The notes under the pieces were generated by a model. That model saw nothing but the letters and a program-made list of their open reading frames with translations. It made no database searches and was not told the DNA's origin. The translations under genes were made by a program, and so were the position numbers. 43,888 nucleotides of DNA, from NCBI GenBank assembly GCA_002331045.1, contig DCYK01000010.1, positions 1 to 43,888 of the forward strand, in the 5' to 3' direction. Origin of the DNA: Candidatus Saccharibacteria bacterium UBA2112. GTDB lineage: Bacteria; Patescibacteriota; Saccharimonadia; Saccharimonadales; Saccharimonadaceae. Of this stretch, positions 1 through 8,566 are shown piece by piece (positions within the stretch are counted from its first letter, which is position 1; the number at the start of each line of letters is the position of its first letter).

Positions 1-795
1 ACGCATCGCCAAAGGCAACAGTGAAATTGCAGCCGTTGAAGGTGGGAATTTTTTGACAACTTCCTTGTACACGCGCACACGCGTATAGTGATCGACATCT
101 CCTGGTTTTGTCATGCCAACTACCGGATGGATCAATACATTTGCTTCAGAATCCTTGGCTGCACGAAATACTGCCTCGACATGATTCCGGTGCATTGGAT
201 TACGCGTCTGAAACGCTACGATCTGCGTCCAGCCCATCTTGGCAAAATAATCACGCAACTCCCGTGGCGTATAGCGCAATTCATTAAAATCATAGTAACT
301 CGGCAGTTCGAGACCTTCCAGCGTACCGCCAACATAATATTCACCAGCGGTGTCGTGCAGGTACGCGACAGCCGGATGCGCCTTGTCATCAGCACCAAAT
401 ACTAGTTCTGCCTCTGTGCTTTTGTTCGGCTTCCAGACATCGCCAACCGTCAGGATAGCTAATACAACGCCCTCCTGATCACGCAGGGCAACGCGCTCAC
501 CTTTTTTGAGGCTTTTCGCAAAGGCTGCATCGACATCCAAGGTAACAGGAATCGGCCACAGGGTACCATCGCCAAGGCGCATGTCCTTGCAGACGTTATC
601 GTAATCGACTTGATTCAAAAAGCCCTTTAGTGGCGAGAAGCCGCCATTTAATAGCAATTCCGTATCGCAGACCTGTCGCGGCGAGAGATCCCAGCTCTTC
701 AGTTTTGCGCTCTCTTCCTTTAGTTCCTTAGCCCGCCTTTCGCCGACCATCACATCAACCAATTTTCCCCCATGCGCAGCGCCGCTATCAGACAT
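1..795 (-). CDS. sat: Sulfate adenylyltransferase (ATP sulfurylase), 3' end cut by window edge
   Basis: This gene runs off the left edge without a stop; 265 codons are visible. It makes adenosine 5'-phosphosulfate (APS) from ATP and sulfate in the cytoplasm. Residues 1-170 match the PUA-like amino-terminal domain (GGFSPLKGF at 51-59, LWPIPVTLDV at 79-88). The catalytic domain begins with the nucleotide-binding signature QTRNPMHRNH at 196-205, followed by GMTKPGDVDHYTR at 227-239, both hallmarks of the family. The ATG at 795 is preceded by GGGAG (801-805, minus strand) with a 5-nt spacer. It is divergent from the flippase-like gene. The missing end could carry a fused APS kinase domain; that cannot be seen here. 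Two sulfotransferases in the window would need the PAPS this pathway leads to, so a biosynthetic rather than assimilatory role is likely. The family call is very sure. Confidence 0.95.
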   Translation of the reverse strand, partial: MSDSGAAHGGKLVDVMVGERRAKELKEESAKLKSWDLSPRQVCDTELLLNGGFSPLKGFLNQVDYDNVCKDMRLGDGTLWPIPVTLDVDAAFAKSLKKGERVALRDQEGVVLAILTVGDVWKPNKSTEAELVFGADDKAHPAVAYLHDTAGEYYVGGTLEGLELPSYYDFNELRYTPRELRDYFAKMGWTQIVAFQTRNPMHRNHVEAVFRAAKDSEANVLIHPVVGMTKPGDVDHYTRVRVYKEVVKKFPPSTAAISLLPLAMR

Positions 796-882
796 TTTTT
801 CTCCCTATTCTCGCAGTTATTACTGTCCTTATAATAGCATATCTATAGGAGTGAGCCCATGGTAGAATAATAGGCAAGCAGT
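796..882. promoter_or_regulatory. Divergent intergenic region between sat and the flippase-like gene
   Basis: This 87-bp spacer separates two divergent genes. On the plus strand, TATAAT lies at 830-835 and TAGAAT at 863-868; the latter is 14 nt before the ATG at 883 and is the better candidate for the rightward gene. The minus strand carries the sat ribosome-binding site (801-805) and an AT-rich segment around 829-838 that could serve as its -10. No clear -35 boxes were identified. Confidence 0.4.
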
Positions 883-1854
883 ATGAAAAAGAAGATCCTC
901 AAGCCCCTTATTAGTATCGCTGTCCTTGTTGTATTCACAGTACTCATCGGCCGTTATCTATTCGAGAACTGGCATGAGTTTACAAATATATCCATCACCG
1001 AACCTTACTACTTGATCCCAGCAGCACTCCTTATTGTCATCAATATCTACGCAACTGGTATAGTCCTCGACCTTGCGATAGAGCCGCACGGCGTCAAGCT
1101 CAGCAAGCGAGAGGCGTTTGGCCTCGCCAATATTACTCGATTCAGTAACCAGTTCTCCCCCAGTTATGTCGGTGCGACGCTCCGCGCCCGTTATATCAAG
1201 CGCTCATACGGTGTCTCATACACAAAATTCTCATCCAGTTTTCTTGTCAGTAATTTGTTACAATTCATGATATCCGGGCTACTTGCTATTACCGCTTTTC
1301 TTGTCGTCACACCTGTGCTCGATAACGGCCAACCGCTGATTTTTATTAGCATAGCTATTATTATCTTTTTGACGGCGCTATACATACCCATTCCGTATTT
1401 TATTCGTATGGCCAAAAAGATCGAGAATCGGAGAACAAGATTCGAAAAACTTTTTAGGTGGGGAGGTGAGCTATTAGAAGGCTATGCTACTGTGCGCAAT
1501 CACCCAGGTATCCTACAGCACACCATCTTGTGGATGTTTGTTACCACCCTATCACTTGCTGGGGTCTTCTTCCTGTTATATGGTTCACTCGGTTCCCAGG
1601 TAAGTCTACTGGGGGCTCTCTTTATTGCAGCCCTTTCTAGCTGGTCAATTATCTTTGCAATTACCCCTGGTAATATCGGTGTACGCGAAGGTCTTATTGT
1701 GGTTGCCGCAGGTATTGTCGGAGCGAATATTGCCATCACCCTTGTGGTCGCTATACTATTACGATTATTAATGCTTCTAGTCTCAGGTTTCTTTAGTATC
1801 TTTTTTGCATCAAGAATGATCAGTCCACCGAATATAGGACAAGATAGGTTATAA
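883..1854 (+). CDS. Flippase-like integral membrane protein (LPG synthase TM / UPF0104 family)
   Basis: A 323-residue protein with about seven or eight hydrophobic helices (first near residues 8-27, last near 285-312). The carboxy-terminal signature TPGNIGVREG matches the PGGxGxREG motif of the lysylphosphatidylglycerol synthase transmembrane-region family (PF03706). Stand-alone members lack the aminoacyl-transferase domain, as here, and are often found in glycan and glycolipid loci, where they are annotated as flippase-like. It lies between sat and a sulfotransferase in a glycan locus, so handling of a lipid-linked sugar is a reasonable inference, but the substrate is unknown. Its 3' end contains the -10 box of the next gene. 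The family call is firm; the function is not. Confidence 0.85.
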   Translation: MKKKILKPLISIAVLVVFTVLIGRYLFENWHEFTNISITEPYYLIPAALLIVINIYATGIVLDLAIEPHGVKLSKREAFGLANITRFSNQFSPSYVGATLRARYIKRSYGVSYTKFSSSFLVSNLLQFMISGLLAITAFLVVTPVLDNGQPLIFISIAIIIFLTALYIPIPYFIRMAKKIENRRTRFEKLFRWGGELLEGYATVRNHPGILQHTILWMFVTTLSLAGVFFLLYGSLGSQVSLLGALFIAALSSWSIIFAITPGNIGVREGLIVVAAGIVGANIAITLVVAILLRLLMLLVSGFFSIFFASRMISPPNIGQDRL

Positions 1855-1855
1855 T
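1850..1855 (+). promoter_or_regulatory. -10 box (TATAAT) for the sulfotransferase gene
   Basis: A perfect TATAAT overlaps the last codons of the flippase-like gene and ends 7 nt before the ATG at 1863. With usual promoter spacing, transcription would start on or next to the ATG, giving a leaderless transcript. No Shine-Dalgarno sequence fits in the gap and no good -35 is visible. Confidence 0.55.
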
Positions 1856-1862
1856 ATTACCC

Positions 1863-2765
1863 ATGGCTCGATCCCTCGACTTCATTGTAATTGGTGCAGC
1901 CAAATCAGCTACAACAACACTTCATGAATTACTAAAAAATCATCCTGATATATACATACCCAATGCAAAGGAGGTGCCCTTTTTTAGTGATGAGGCTGTA
2001 TTTCGGCGCGGACTAGAAAATTACTTTGAGACATATTTCAAACATGCAGGAAATACTCAGCGGCTAGGAACAATCACACCTCAATACATGATTGACGGTG
2101 ATGATGTTGATACAGAAATAATCGCGAAGAGGATTCATGATAGTTTCCCCAAAGCCAAACTTATAGCCCTTCTGAGAAATCCTGCGGAAAGGGCTTTCTC
2201 GCATTATAAAATGGTTGTGCAGCGCGGCTATGAAACACGAAGTTTTGATACAATTGTCAACAGTGTGACAGACAACCCCGACCTAGCTCGAAAAAGTACG
2301 AAATCTTTAAAATCATACGTTTTTACGAGTGAGTATGGACGTATTCTAGAAAATTATTACAAATTATTTCCCAAAAATAACATCCTTGTCATTACTACCA
2401 ATGAACTCAGGGATGATCCCGAAAAAACCATTCAGTCTATATGTAAATTCATCGGTGTTGACAGCACATATATACCAAAAGGGGCAAATAAAAAGCACAG
2501 GGAAGGCGGCAGTAAACCAAAATTGAGGCTTTTAACGCCAGGCTTCTTGTATAGTATTCCCTTCGTAGAAAGAGCTTGGAAAGGCCTAACCCCTCAGTTC
2601 ATAAGGAAAAATGTTGAATATTTTTTGAATCTTTGGAATACGCGTCGTGATAATACAAAACTGGATAAGGATTCTGATACATACGCTAGATTAAGGCAGT
2701 TTTACAAAAATGACACGAACAAATTAGAGAAGATGGTAAGGAAGAAGATGCCCTGGAGTTATTAG
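1863..2765 (+). CDS. PAPS-dependent sulfotransferase (heparan-sulfate type)
   Basis: A 300-residue cytoplasmic-type sulfotransferase with no signal peptide or membrane helix. The 5'-phosphosulfate loop is GAAKSATTTL at 11-20, with Lys14 as the expected catalytic/PAPS-binding residue. The 3'-phosphate site is RNPAERAFSHY at 105-115. This arrangement, with a GxxKxGTTxL-like loop, is typical of the Sulfotransfer_1 family related to heparan sulfate N- and O-sulfotransferases. The gene looks AT-richer than sat and the flippase-like gene beside it, which hints at a different origin (judged by eye). Its stop overlaps the convergent GT4 stop by 4 bp. Linked sat supports PAPS use; the acceptor is most likely a sugar of the locally made glycan, but that is inferred. 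Confidence 0.9.
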   Translation: MARSLDFIVIGAAKSATTTLHELLKNHPDIYIPNAKEVPFFSDEAVFRRGLENYFETYFKHAGNTQRLGTITPQYMIDGDDVDTEIIAKRIHDSFPKAKLIALLRNPAERAFSHYKMVVQRGYETRSFDTIVNSVTDNPDLARKSTKSLKSYVFTSEYGRILENYYKLFPKNNILVITTNELRDDPEKTIQSICKFIGVDSTYIPKGANKKHREGGSKPKLRLLTPGFLYSIPFVERAWKGLTPQFIRKNVEYFLNLWNTRRDNTKLDKDSDTYARLRQFYKNDTNKLEKMVRKKMPWSY

Positions 2766-3886
2766 GAGATCTTTGATAAATCTTTATAGACATTTATATA
2801 TTGGTCGGCGATTCGAGACCAGCTATACATTTTTAATGTATATAACCTAGCTTTTTGTCCCATTTTTCTACGTTCACTTACCGGCATCCCGAGTATCTTG
2901 GTAATTTCAGAGCTAAAACCTACAGTATCCTGCGTCCTTAGAAGCGTTCCGTTCTGACCATTAACTAGAGCATCGGCAATACCCTCAAGATTACTAGCTA
3001 CAACAGGCACCGCTGCGTTTGCCGCCTCATGCGCTACAATTCCAAAGCCCTCCATATCACCCTTTACAACAATATTGGGCATCACAAAAACATCACACGA
3101 CTGATACAGCAAAGAGCGTGTCTCGTTGTCCACTCGTCCTAGCATGGCTACGTTATTCTGCATATTCATCTGTTTAATAGCTACGTGTATATTATCTCTT
3201 TCTGCTCCATCACCAGCCACTAAATATATAACGTTGGGTAATTGTTTAGTAATTTCAGGCAAGACTTTTCGGACAAACCACTCCACACCCTTACGCTTTA
3301 CTAGTCGACCCGTGGTCAATAATACTTCTCTGTTGGTTAAACTGATTCCTATTTCTTTTGCGAGCTTACCTTTGTTTGGTCGTGGCTTGCCATAATCATC
3401 AGCCGTACCTAAAGTTATCACCCGACTCTTCTTACTGCTAACACCTCTCTTGATGACCTCTTCTTGTGTCGCAGAACTATTAGAGATTACAATGTCCGCA
3501 CGTCGTACAAACGGCAGGATAAGATTTTGGTAATAAAATTTTTCATAGGTAATATCCAGGCCGTGCGTAACAAGTGCGTATGGTCTTTTATAGATCTTAC
3601 TCAGTAACCAACCGAGCGGTGCCTGCACTGCGTCTTGTATATGAATAACTTTGATGCTTCTGTCAGCAATAAGTAACCAGCTGGCGTGAAAAAAGAATAC
3701 AATGAACACAAATGGTAGCCACTTATTCGAGCCACCCCAGCTAACTCTTCTTACTACAATTTTTTCCGAAAGAGCATTTGATAAATCGTACGCAAAGCGC
3801 TCCATTCCACCGACGGATGGCGGGAAGCGCCTAGTAATAAATAAGACCGTTGTCTCATTGTGCTTCGAGCGGGATGATTTTACCAT
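2762..3886 (-). CDS. Glycosyltransferase family 4 (GT-B fold)
   Basis: A 374-residue GT4 enzyme. The amino-terminal half opens with a Rossmann strand followed by the acceptor-side loop FPPSVGGMER, typical of GT4. The carboxy-terminal half has TGRLVKRKGVEW (nucleotide-sugar domain start) and the EX7E motif EGFGIVAHE near residue 279. It probably transfers a hexose from a nucleotide sugar to a lipid-linked glycan at the inner face of the membrane; donor and linkage cannot be read from sequence. The chosen ATG (3886) overlaps the end of the upstream GT-C-like gene by 32 bp. No internal ATG precedes the conserved first strand, so the overlap is probably real and suggests translational coupling in a two-gene operon. 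Confidence 0.85.
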   Translation of the reverse strand: MVKSSRSKHNETTVLFITRRFPPSVGGMERFAYDLSNALSEKIVVRRVSWGGSNKWLPFVFIVFFFHASWLLIADRSIKVIHIQDAVQAPLGWLLSKIYKRPYALVTHGLDITYEKFYYQNLILPFVRRADIVISNSSATQEEVIKRGVSSKKSRVITLGTADDYGKPRPNKGKLAKEIGISLTNREVLLTTGRLVKRKGVEWFVRKVLPEITKQLPNVIYLVAGDGAERDNIHVAIKQMNMQNNVAMLGRVDNETRSLLYQSCDVFVMPNIVVKGDMEGFGIVAHEAANAAVPVVASNLEGIADALVNGQNGTLLRTQDTVGFSSEITKILGMPVSERRKMGQKARLYTLKMYSWSRIADQYINVYKDLSKIS

Positions 3887-5894
3887 TGTCGTTAACCTTT
3901 CCTATTAATATCTTGGTACTTCCGGTAGTGACCATTGTAGGTGGACGTCGATAAACGAGTTCTATATTCTGCGTTACTTTATCAGTAACGTGTGACAAAT
4001 TACTACCATCAGGAAGCATATCCCTATCCGAATCGTATACACCCACTAGTAGCTCTTGCTTAGTTGACAGTTGAACCTTGACATCCTCAAGGTCTTCAGG
4101 GCTAATCTTTTCATCTGACGATACATACCTTATGGCATCGACTTCGCAGAAAGCTCTCGAACTTATTGTCGTCTCTAGACCCGCGCGACCAAGCCAGATA
4201 ATCATTGAGGGTTTCGGAATACTCCGACAAGTGTCATTAATTGCCTGTCCTTCCTTGAATGCGGAGAATCCGAGAAATGGAAGTCCTATAACTAGCGGGG
4301 ACAGTACCCCTATGAATACTATCGCACCTACAGCTAATCGTGACTGAAAATTTTGTAATCTCTTAGTTTTTGCCAAGTACTCATAGCTTGCTTGAATCAT
4401 ATAGAGCGCCGCGAATATGAGGCCGGGAAACACAACAGGGAGCAACCTTCTAGACGCCCACACTTGATCCGGTGATATCCTCGGGCGGGTAACATACAGT
4501 AAGACTATGGCTGTAATGATCAGAAAAACTGGAGCAAGCCTCAGTGCCGCCTCCCTATATTTCATTATTCTGTATCCAATCAAGGCCATTCCAGTGACCC
4601 CAGCAACAAACAATATGGGGCCTAGATATGCCCCAATCCAAAGCACCACCAATTCTGATCTATGTCCCGGATCCTCCATCCAGAAGAATCTTGAGGCCAT
4701 AATTACCCAGTAAAGCAAAACTGAGACGGCAAGCACCTTGGCCCGCTGCTTCTTTGTCAACTCATGAATCTTTTCTATATACTGTGTTTTCCAAGAAAGG
4801 AGGATGAGAATAGCCGAGAGTATGAGAACGGCAACAATAAGGTATAGTTCGAGTGATATATATCTCCACTCGCTCGCAAAGTATCCGCTAGAAACAATAT
4901 AAGCATCAAGGAAACCTACTGTCGCAGCCGGGACCAAGCCGCCCATAAACCATCCGGTCTGCCAGAGCGCCTTCTTCCTCTCGACTCTTTTGCTCAAAAT
5001 CACGTACATTCCCAAGAATGCTATGATCGCAGCAATCGAAATATAGGTGTCAACACGAGCAGCAGTCCCAGCTCCCATGACTAGGCCTGCAAGAAACCAG
5101 AGTTGAATGCTTTGCTTGTTGATGGCATGAAACAGAAGTGTTATCGATCCAAAAATACATATTAGTGACAGTATCTCAGAGTAGGCGTCTCTCGAGAAAT
5201 ACATAAATGGCAGTAGTAATGACAGCCCGACCATTGCTAAAAATGCAAAACGTGCCTTCAATATACACAAACAAAATGCAAAAAATGATAAAAGTGCAAA
5301 GCCACCCAAAACAACATTTCCATTAAATATTGCTTCATCACCGAAGAAACGAGCGGAAAGGCCCAGTAGCGCTGGCAGTGCATGGACTCCCTGGGAAAAG
5401 AGCTCGCTATTATCGAGTCTACTCGTATCGAATCCAGCTGCGGTACTAGAATAGAATTCTCCATCTCCTATAGCAACTTTTTCTATATTCAAATCGTTCT
5501 CGTTTTGGAGTAATTTCGCAGAAACGGTGTATATAGCAGGGTCTCTGTTTATAAATACATGTTCAGAATTAAATACAAGATTATAGCCAGTCCATAAAAG
5601 GATAGAGAATAGACTCAGCAGTATAAAGACTAGCGTTTCACGGTTAGCAATATAGTAACTATCTTGCTGTTGTTTCCAAATAATGTAGCCAGCAGCAATA
5701 GCCGCAAGTACTCCACAAGGCACGACAAGGTATGTTTCAAATATGCCAATCACTAATAAGATGACTGACACGAGAGTGAAGGTAATAAGCATTACAGGCA
5801 GTGTAATGATTGCAAAATGGAGATATTGCTGAAATTTAAATTGATCAACAAAAGCTTGCATGGCCTCATTTATAATATCATCAAGATAAAGCAT
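3855..5894 (-). CDS. Large polytopic membrane protein, probable GT-C glycosyltransferase
   Basis: A 679-residue protein with about twelve or thirteen hydrophobic helices over residues 25-520 and a roughly 140-residue soluble carboxy-terminal part. After the third helix a loop contains NRDPAIYTVSAKLL (near residue 118), whose acidic residue is placed like the catalytic Asp of the first outer loop in GT39/ArnT-type GT-C enzymes. Such enzymes move sugars from polyprenyl-phosphate donors to acceptors outside the membrane. The GT2 enzyme at 21035 could make such a donor. It is the first gene of a minus-strand operon with the GT4 gene. No named family was assigned, so the GT-C role is inference from topology and the loop motif; a polymer ligase is an alternative. 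Confidence 0.6.
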   Translation of the reverse strand: MLYLDDIINEAMQAFVDQFKFQQYLHFAIITLPVMLITFTLVSVILLVIGIFETYLVVPCGVLAAIAAGYIIWKQQQDSYYIANRETLVFILLSLFSILLWTGYNLVFNSEHVFINRDPAIYTVSAKLLQNENDLNIEKVAIGDGEFYSSTAAGFDTSRLDNSELFSQGVHALPALLGLSARFFGDEAIFNGNVVLGGFALLSFFAFCLCILKARFAFLAMVGLSLLLPFMYFSRDAYSEILSLICIFGSITLLFHAINKQSIQLWFLAGLVMGAGTAARVDTYISIAAIIAFLGMYVILSKRVERKKALWQTGWFMGGLVPAATVGFLDAYIVSSGYFASEWRYISLELYLIVAVLILSAILILLSWKTQYIEKIHELTKKQRAKVLAVSVLLYWVIMASRFFWMEDPGHRSELVVLWIGAYLGPILFVAGVTGMALIGYRIMKYREAALRLAPVFLIITAIVLLYVTRPRISPDQVWASRRLLPVVFPGLIFAALYMIQASYEYLAKTKRLQNFQSRLAVGAIVFIGVLSPLVIGLPFLGFSAFKEGQAINDTCRSIPKPSMIIWLGRAGLETTISSRAFCEVDAIRYVSSDEKISPEDLEDVKVQLSTKQELLVGVYDSDRDMLPDGSNLSHVTDKVTQNIELVYRRPPTMVTTGSTKILIGKVNDNGKIIPLEAQ

Positions 5895-5917
5895 TTGCTC
5901 ACTCTCGAAAAAAGCGT

Positions 5918-5929
5918 TAGAATAATAGG
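5918..5929. promoter_or_regulatory. Overlapping divergent -10 boxes (possible bidirectional promoter)
   Basis: Plus strand TAGAAT (5918-5923) and minus strand TATTCT (5924-5919) occupy nearly the same bases, because the element is close to palindromic. The plus-strand gene has an AGGAGGG ribosome-binding site at 5927-5933 before the ATG at 5945. The minus-strand gene has a purine-rich GAGAGTGAG before its ATG at 5894. The two genes could share one melting site. Confidence 0.4.
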
Positions 5930-5944
5930 AGGGACACTAACAGT

Positions 5945-6514
5945 ATGAAAATAAAAAAACAAGATACCACGAGAAAATCGCTTATAGTTACGACAGTAGT
6001 TATATTCTTTTTGCTTATTGGCGGAGTCCTCCTTTATCTTTATGTGAATAATGGCAACTTGAATCTTTTTTCCGACAATCGGGACGAGAGTACTTCTTCG
6101 GTTGACGACGAAGGGGATGTTAACCTAGATGAGCCTACATCTGACCAGGTCAGTGCTGGAACAGAGACAAAGAGCAATTCTCTCAAGAATAATCCCGACA
6201 ACGACATTACAGTAAAAAATGATGATGCTATTGGTATTGATGTCACTGCCGTCAAGACTCAAGATAGCGACATGATACATATCCAGACGAGAATCAAAAA
6301 ATTGACTACGACAGGAGCATGTACGTTAACCCTAACGAAAGGCGACGTTTCCAAAAAATATCCCGAGGTCGGTGTTCAAGCACTCTCAGACTACTCAACT
6401 TGCAAAGGTTTCAAGATAGACTCTTCTTCATTATCACCAGGAACATGGAGCATCGACGTCGAATTCAAAGATAGCACATCGAGGGGAAATGCAACAACAA
6501 CTATACAGGTATAA
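5945..6514 (+). CDS. Membrane-anchored extracellular protein of unknown function
   Basis: A 189-residue protein not recognised as a named family. A short basic cytoplasmic start (residues 1-12) leads into one transmembrane helix (about 13-34). A low-complexity, acidic Ser/Asp-rich linker (about 40-80) then precedes a carboxy-terminal domain of about 100 residues with alternating strands and two cysteines (Cys-Thr-Leu-Thr and Thr-Cys-Lys) that could form a disulfide, consistent with an immunoglobulin-like sandwich. A strong AGGAGGG ribosome-binding site supports the start. The secreted lectin gene begins 4 nt after its stop, so the two are very likely co-transcribed and act together at the surface. 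Confidence 0.7.
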   Translation: MKIKKQDTTRKSLIVTTVVIFFLLIGGVLLYLYVNNGNLNLFSDNRDESTSSVDDEGDVNLDEPTSDQVSAGTETKSNSLKNNPDNDITVKNDDAIGIDVTAVKTQDSDMIHIQTRIKKLTTTGACTLTLTKGDVSKKYPEVGVQALSDYSTCKGFKIDSSSLSPGTWSIDVEFKDSTSRGNATTTIQV

Positions 6515-6517
6515 GTA

Positions 6518-8530
6518 ATGCGTATAATTTTAAGAATTAAAAAAGAAAGAATTATACTATACGCTGTGATGGCCACGACCCTATTAAGTGTAGTCTTGGG
6601 CGGCTTCCGCGCTGGCACTAGCAGTGCAATTAGTGCTTCGGATTTTAAAGCAGGGAATATTATTAGTGATAGCATCTTTACTGCAAAAGACTCAATGAGT
6701 GCACAAGATATTCAAAACTTTCTCAATAGCAAAGTTCCTAGCTGCGACACTAATGGTCAGCGAAACTCCGAAATGAATAACTATGGTGTACCCGACTATA
6801 ATGGTAATGGATCAATACAGCGCTGGGAATGGGGCAAGAAAAAGTATGGTCAAACTACCTTTAAGTGCCTCAAGAACTACTCCCAGAACGGCAAGACTGC
6901 AGCAAGAATGATCTATGACAATGCTCAGAAATATTCGATCAGTCCAAAGGTATTAATTGTACTTTTGCAAAAAGAACAAGGCCTCATCACTGATACCTGG
7001 CCGTTGAACGTCCAATACCGCAGCGCCACAGGCTACGGCTGCCCCGATACGGCTGCTTGCGATTCGGACTATTATGGACTTTCAAATCAACTCATATGGG
7101 CATCAAAGATGTTCAGGTCTATCTTGAACGACTCACCCGGCTGGTACACGCCTTATGAGCTTGGCAACAACTCAATTCCGTGGAATCCTGACACCACTAG
7201 ATGCGGATATAGCACTGTCAATATCCAAAACAGGGCAACCCAGGCACTCTATAACTACACTCCATACCGCCCGAACTCTGCTGCGCTAAATAGTGGCTAT
7301 GGTTCTGGCGACTCGTGTAGTTCATATGGAAATCGTAATTTTTGGCTTTACTTTAATGACTGGTTTGGCAACACAACAACTCCTTACGATGCTGAAGTCA
7401 GTGATGTACGTCTTTATAACAACTCATCGAGAACTAGTGAGATTAGCAAGACTGCTAATAAGTACTCTGTGACGCCGGGTCAAACAGTTTATGTCACTAT
7501 AGATGTTAAAAATATTGGGCCCAAGACATTGTCACAAAGCTTTTTTAAGGTAGGAACTACCTCGCCCCTTGATAGACGTAGTGTATTCGCTGACAGCTCT
7601 TGGTTAAGCAGTGGTAGGCCCGCAGCATTAGAACAAACCTCCATTAGTACAAATGAATCCGGGTCCTTTCTGTTCAGCATGAAGATTCCCCGAGACATAA
7701 CCTTAATAGAAGAGAAATTTGGACTTGTTGCCGAAGGCAGGAAATGGATCAGTATCAGCTCGATTATTTTACCCCTCAATATAGTCCCGAGCTCTTCTTA
7801 TGACGTAGCTATTCAGTCACAGCAATTGTACCTCAACCAGCCAATGACTGTAAAAGTAAAAAATGGCTCTACACTACGATTTGGACAGAAGCTATATGGC
7901 AAGGTAGTAGTCAAAAATATAGGTTCACAAACATTGACTCAAGGCATCACAAAAATTGCTCCGACTAACCCTCACGATAGATCTGATAGCGATTTTAGGG
8001 ATGATACGTGGCTGAGCCCTACAAGAATTGCGCTCATTAATAAAACCATTGCAACCGGCGAAACAGGCACCTTCACATTCACCCTTTCGCCTCCCGAAAA
8101 TGCCGATGGAGCTTACAATGAAGACTTTGGCTTCTTGGTCGAAGGCGCTTCGTGGATGGATATGGAAAAGATCAACGTTTCAGTTGCAGTACGTGAGGAT
8201 GGACCAATATTACAATCTGGCAGTATACTGCAGGTTGGCGAATCTATGAAGGTTTACAATCGAAAACTAGTTCTGCAGGGTGATGGTAACCTCGTTCTAT
8301 ACGGTAACGGCAAGGCTCTATGGAGCACAAGAACGAGTGGCAAAGGAGCCAACAGACTGGTCGTTCAAAGCGATGGCAACTTAGTCTTGTACAATAACGG
8401 CAAAGCATTATGGAGCTCGAGAACCAATGGCCAGGGCACTTCCAGATTAGTTCTGCAAGGTGATGGTAACCTCGTTCTATACAAACTCCAAGGACGCCCA
8501 ACTTGGTGGACTGGTACACAGAGTTCTTGA
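6518..8530 (+). CDS. Secreted lectin: lysozyme-like domain, two Ig-like repeats, mannose-binding B-lectin tail
   Basis: A 670-residue exported protein. Residues 1-40 form a signal peptide or signal anchor. Residues about 55-285 are a conserved cysteine-containing module with the stretch KVLIVLLQKEQGL and the segments YRSATGYGCPD and GNRNFWLYFNDWFGN; I recall this module from secreted actinobacterial and TM7 proteins, and the Glu in LLQKEQG could be catalytic in a lysozyme-like fold, which is unproven. Residues about 290-555 hold two tandem, clearly duplicated beta-sandwich repeats (VKNIGPKTLSQ and VKNIGSQTLTQ; FGLVAEG and FGFLVEG). The tail has three copies of the monocot mannose-binding lectin motif QxDxNxVxY, starting at Gln587, Gln617 and Gln647, exactly 30 residues apart. 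It probably binds mannose or D-rhamnose at the cell surface. Confidence 0.88.
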   Translation: MRIILRIKKERIILYAVMATTLLSVVLGGFRAGTSSAISASDFKAGNIISDSIFTAKDSMSAQDIQNFLNSKVPSCDTNGQRNSEMNNYGVPDYNGNGSIQRWEWGKKKYGQTTFKCLKNYSQNGKTAARMIYDNAQKYSISPKVLIVLLQKEQGLITDTWPLNVQYRSATGYGCPDTAACDSDYYGLSNQLIWASKMFRSILNDSPGWYTPYELGNNSIPWNPDTTRCGYSTVNIQNRATQALYNYTPYRPNSAALNSGYGSGDSCSSYGNRNFWLYFNDWFGNTTTPYDAEVSDVRLYNNSSRTSEISKTANKYSVTPGQTVYVTIDVKNIGPKTLSQSFFKVGTTSPLDRRSVFADSSWLSSGRPAALEQTSISTNESGSFLFSMKIPRDITLIEEKFGLVAEGRKWISISSIILPLNIVPSSSYDVAIQSQQLYLNQPMTVKVKNGSTLRFGQKLYGKVVVKNIGSQTLTQGITKIAPTNPHDRSDSDFRDDTWLSPTRIALINKTIATGETGTFTFTLSPPENADGAYNEDFGFLVEGASWMDMEKINVSVAVREDGPILQSGSILQVGESMKVYNRKLVLQGDGNLVLYGNGKALWSTRTSGKGANRLVVQSDGNLVLYNNGKALWSSRTNGQGTSRLVLQGDGNLVLYKLQGRPTWWTGTQSS

Positions 8531-8551
8531 ATACATACCACTTGTCTCTGA

Positions 8552-8557
8552 TATAAT
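8552..8557 (+). promoter_or_regulatory. -10 box (TATAAT) for the GT4 pair
   Basis: A perfect TATAAT ends 9 nt before the ATG at 8567. A TTGAAT at 8527-8532 could be the -35 with a 19-nt spacer. The expected start of transcription is within about 3 nt of the ATG, and no ribosome-binding site fits. Confidence 0.55.
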
Positions 8558-8566
8558 AATCATAGT

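Noticed and set aside
88..405. 105-codon plus-strand frame at the left end
   Set aside because: It is antisense to sat, whose minus-strand frame shows clear ATP sulfurylase motifs across the whole segment.
8392..8520. Short direct repeats near the lectin tail, considered as a CRISPR-like or satellite array
   Set aside because: The 90-bp periodicity is explained by three 30-residue lectin repeats in frame.
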